Shown here piece by piece: positions 5,878 to 8,176 of a stretch of 8,176 nucleotides of DNA. Made by a program: the position numbers and the translations under genes. The first letter of the stretch is position 1. Every line of letters starts with the position of its first letter. This DNA comes from an uncultured Anaerolineaceae bacterium (GTDB taxonomy: Bacteria > Chloroflexota > Anaerolineae > Anaerolineales > Anaerolineaceae): positions 1 through 8,176 of the forward strand of contig CALAEB010000500.1 of the NCBI GenBank assembly GCA_937890875.1. Reading direction: 5' to 3'. The notes beneath the pieces were generated by a model. It ran no database searches. It saw only the letters and a list, made by a program, of their open reading frames with translations, and had not been told where the DNA came from.

Positions 5878-6814
5878 AAAGCTGCTTGTTTTACTGTTGA
5901 TCGTCATCGGATTAGCGCTTCTGTTTCTGCTGTGGGGATTGAACGAAAAAAATTGGGACTATAACCTCCCGCGCCGCATCATTAAATTGGCCGCAATCAG
6001 CCTTACCGGGTCCGCAATCGCCTTTTCCACCGTAATGTTTCAAACGGTGGTGGGAAACCGGATTTTAACGCCGGGCGTAATGGGGTTAGACAGTCTGTAC
6101 CTGTTTATCCAAACCCTGGTCGTATTTCTCCTGGGCGCCAACACGCTGGCATTAATGAGCAAAACGACCGATTATTTGTTGTCTGTCGGAATCATGACCG
6201 GTTTCAGCCTGCTGCTGTACCGTTTCATGTTCAACCGGGAGCGTACCCGTCTGTTCGAAGTGATCCTGATCGGTATGGTCTTCGGGATCCTGTTCAACAG
6301 CCTTGCGACCTTTATGGAAGTGCTGATCGATCCGAACGAATTCTCAGTCGTACAGGGCAGGTTCTTCGCCAGCTTCAACAATGTCAATACGAAACTGCTG
6401 GGGATTTCCGCCGTCCTTGCGTTCGGCGCCGGCGCGGCAGGCCTGACCCGCCTGAAAAAACTGGACGTGATGTCCTTGGGCCGGGAGATCGCGATTAATT
6501 TAGGCATCGACTATGACCGGGAAGCCAGAAACTGCATGATCCTGATCTCAATCCTGATCGCGGTTTCAACCGCGCTGGTCGGGCCGATCTCTTTCCTGGG
6601 TCTGTTGGTTGCCAACCTTGCCCGGCAGCTGTTCCAAACTTACCGGCATGATCTGTTGATTCCGGGCGCAGTTCTGTTATCGCTGATCGCGCTGATCGGC
6701 GGACAGTTTCTGGTAGAGCGTGTATATTCGTTCAGTACACCGATCAGTGTACTGGTGAACTTTGTCGGGGGAATCTATTTTCTGTTCTTGTTAGTTAAAG
6801 AGGGGCGTTTGTGA
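5864..6814 (+). CDS. yclO: Iron-siderophore ABC transporter permease, YclO/FatC type
   Basis: The frame is open further upstream, but the start is set at GTG 5864, which has GGGAGG at 5853-5858 and overlaps the previous gene by 14 bp, a sign of translational coupling. The 316-residue product is the second FecCD-family permease of the importer. It has an N-terminal hydrophobic helix (7-24), LPRR at 35-38, GNRILTPGVMGLDSLY at 64-79 (the loop that starts the substrate path), and the conserved VGPISFLGLLVANLARQ near 239-255, followed by the coupling-loop segment YRHDLLIP (260-267). It pairs with the product of 4921-5877 and the ATPase of 6811-7566. The pairing of two distinct permeases plus one ATPase is typical of YclNOP and FatDCE, in contrast to the BtuCD homodimer. 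Confidence 0.92.
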   Translation: MKPGKKLLVLLLIVIGLALLFLLWGLNEKNWDYNLPRRIIKLAAISLTGSAIAFSTVMFQTVVGNRILTPGVMGLDSLYLFIQTLVVFLLGANTLALMSKTTDYLLSVGIMTGFSLLLYRFMFNRERTRLFEVILIGMVFGILFNSLATFMEVLIDPNEFSVVQGRFFASFNNVNTKLLGISAVLAFGAGAAGLTRLKKLDVMSLGREIAINLGIDYDREARNCMILISILIAVSTALVGPISFLGLLVANLARQLFQTYRHDLLIPGAVLLSLIALIGGQFLVERVYSFSTPISVLVNFVGGIYFLFLLVKEGRL

Positions 6815-7566
6815 TCAGGACAAAAAACGTAGGGAAACACTACGGTGAAAAGGCTGCGCTGGCAGACATCAGCATTGAAATTCCAAAACATACCTTGACC
6901 ACTTTTATCGGGGCGAATGGAGCGGGAAAGAGCACGCTTCTGTCCATCGTGAGCCGGCTGATGAAAGGAGAGGGAGAGGTACTGCTGGAGGACAAACCGC
7001 TTTCCGCATATAAAAACCGGGAACTGGCGAAAAAACTGTCGATCCTCCGCCAGACCAATCATATCAGCGTACGGTTAACCGTGCGGGAGCTGATCGGTTT
7101 CGGACGTTATCCCCACTCAAGATCCCGTCTGAACAAGCAGGATGAACAAATCATCCAAGCGGCGATTCATCGAATGGCGCTCGAACCGCTTGCGAATTCT
7201 TTTATTGATCAGCTTTCCGGTGGAGAGCTGCAGCGGGCGCTGATTGCCATGGTAATCGCACAGGATACAGAATACATTTTGTTTGATGAGCCCCTGAACA
7301 ATCTCGATATGAAGCACGCGGTTGAGATCATGCGGCTTTTCCGAAAACTGGTCGATGAAGAGGGGAAAACGATCGTGCTGGTGCTGCATGATTTGAATTT
7401 CGCTTCGGGTTATTCCGATCACATTGTTTCTTTGAAAAACGGTCGTTTCCTGCGCCAGGGGACCGCACAGGAAATCATCACGCCGGATTCTCTCCGGGAA
7501 GTATACGATATGGATATTGATATCCGCGAGATAGACGGGACCCGTTTCTGCGTCTATTTCAAATAA
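6811..7566 (+). CDS. yclP: Iron-siderophore ABC transporter ATPase, YclP/FatE type
   Basis: The GTG start overlaps the permease stop by 4 bp (GTGA) and has AGAGGGG just upstream. The 251-residue protein is a complete ABC ATPase: Walker A GANGAGKST at 34-42, Q-loop glutamine Q81 within ILRQTNHI, ABC signature LSGGE at 135-139, Walker B YILFDEP at 155-161 with catalytic E160, D-loop NNLD at 163-166, and H-loop H193. The signature is followed by QRALIAMVIAQDT, typical of the iron-siderophore subfamily. It binds the coupling loops of the two permeases on the cytoplasmic side and powers uptake. All catalytic residues are present, so it should be active. Confidence 0.95.
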   Translation: MIRTKNVGKHYGEKAALADISIEIPKHTLTTFIGANGAGKSTLLSIVSRLMKGEGEVLLEDKPLSAYKNRELAKKLSILRQTNHISVRLTVRELIGFGRYPHSRSRLNKQDEQIIQAAIHRMALEPLANSFIDQLSGGELQRALIAMVIAQDTEYILFDEPLNNLDMKHAVEIMRLFRKLVDEEGKTIVLVLHDLNFASGYSDHIVSLKNGRFLRQGTAQEIITPDSLREVYDMDIDIREIDGTRFCVYFK

Positions 7567-7570
7567 CTTC

Positions 7571-7605
7571 CGGCAATCCGAAAGGGTTCCCTTATCGGGT
7601 TGCTG
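7571..7605 (+). promoter_or_regulatory. Stem-loop between ATPase and binding-protein genes
   Basis: Eleven base pairs (7571-7581 with 7595-7605, including two G-U pairs), a bulged A at 7594 and four further pairs close a GTTC loop. No run of Ts follows, so it is a poor intrinsic terminator. In operons of this kind such a structure often marks RNA processing or partial attenuation that allows separate expression of the binding protein; that role is inferred. A small hairpin follows at 7623-7635 (TCCGC/GCGGA). Confidence 0.5.
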
Positions 7606-7686
7606 AATAATTTCGCTTTTATTCCGCAATGCGGATGGAAGAACAAACAAATTTTATAAAAGAAAGACAAAAGGAGACGTTTTCGT

Positions 7687-8176
7687 ATGAAAAAGACATT
7701 TTTGTCCATGATTTTGAGCCTTGTCCTCGTACTTGGCTTTACCGCAGGGACATTTGCCGCATCAGAACCGGTCGAAATCACAGTAAAACATGACCTTGGC
7801 GAAACAACCCTGACAACCAATCCCGAACGAATCATTGTATTCGATTACGGGACATTAGACGCGCTTGATTTTGCCGGCATTGAAGTAACCGCGCTGGGCA
7901 AGGCGGGAAAACTGCCGGAACACCTGGGAAAATACCAGTCGGACGATTATCCGGCCGCCGGTACGCTGCATGAACCGGATTTTGAAACCGTCAATGAACT
8001 TGAGCCGGATCTGATCCTGATCAGCGCGCGCGCATCCACCGCCTATGAAGAACTTTCCAAAATCGCGCCCACGGTTTATATCGCCATGCCGACCGCCGGT
8101 TATCTGGATACCTTTGAAAATAATATGAATATTCTTTCCCAGATTTTCCCGGATCAGGCAGATCTTTTCACAGAAC
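7687..8176 (+). CDS. yclQ: Iron-siderophore ABC transporter substrate-binding protein, YclQ/FatB type, C-terminus outside the window
   Basis: The ATG at 7687 has AGGAG at 7672-7676; 163 codons are present and the frame is open at the window end. Residues 1-24 are a signal peptide (MKK, a hydrophobic core, and a TFA-A cleavage site near 24/25). The mature part shows the fold of class III periplasmic binding proteins for siderophores: TTNPERIIVFDYGTLDAL near 43-60, the segment with LGKAGKLPEHL (70-80), GTLHEPDFETVNELEPDLIL (92-111) and ISAR (112-115). Family members of monoderm bacteria are usually lipoproteins with a cysteine after the signal, but none is seen here. It lies 120 bp after the ATPase gene, as the last component in the YclNOPQ order, and should capture the ferric siderophore and deliver it to the permease pair. 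Confidence 0.92.
   Translation, partial: MKKTFLSMILSLVLVLGFTAGTFAASEPVEITVKHDLGETTLTTNPERIIVFDYGTLDALDFAGIEVTALGKAGKLPEHLGKYQSDDYPAAGTLHEPDFETVNELEPDLILISARASTAYEELSKIAPTVYIAMPTAGYLDTFENNMNILSQIFPDQADLFTE

Noticed and set aside
1..8176. CRISPR arrays, insertion sequences, tRNA or rRNA genes
   Set aside because: No regularly spaced repeats, transposase frames, terminal inverted repeats or rRNA/tRNA signatures were seen by eye on either strand.

Overview
The window looks like part of the chromosome of an anaerobic or facultatively anaerobic bacterium of roughly 50 % GC with strong Shine-Dalgarno sites (AAGGAGGT, GGGAGG, AGGAG) and some GTG and TTG starts. A multiheme c-type cytochrome, a ferric-reductase-type flavocytochrome and a petrobactin-type iron-siderophore importer give it an iron and electron-transfer theme. 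The taxon cannot be fixed from this window. The genes would suit an anaerobic Firmicute-like or Chloroflexota-like lineage. The binding protein of the importer has a plain signal peptide and no lipobox in the part seen.

Left part (minus strand, 1-2446). A pentaheme cytochrome c precursor (988-2121) is followed after 22 bp by a six-helix ferric-reductase-like membrane protein with an FAD domain (965 down to and beyond base 1). They form a probable two-gene redox operon in which the flavocytochrome could pass electrons across the membrane to the cytochrome. Upstream of the cytochrome lie a perfect -10 box and a nested set of long inverted repeats (2192-2301). Further upstream is a 25-codon membrane peptide gene (2369-2446) with an almost ideal ribosome binding site.

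Middle (2447-4405). About 415 bp hold no long gene but contain several stable hairpins. Then comes a plus-strand gene (2864-3571) for a protein with an N-terminal helical segment carrying an R-N-x3-H motif (HEPN-like) and a C-terminal CBS pair. It converges on a minus-strand AraC-family regulator (3611-4405) with a cysteine-rich N-terminal sensor domain.

Right part (4406-8176). A 515-bp divergent control region carries outward promoters, a 14-bp perfect dyad in the araC leader that overlaps a second hairpin next to the ribosome binding site, and a long structured leader in front of the transporter. The plus-strand operon has the order permease, permease, ATPase, binding protein, as in yclNOPQ/fatDCEB. 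The first three genes overlap by 14 and 4 bp. A stem-loop separates the ATPase gene from the binding-protein gene, which runs off the window. The divergent AraC protein is the obvious candidate regulator of this uptake operon.
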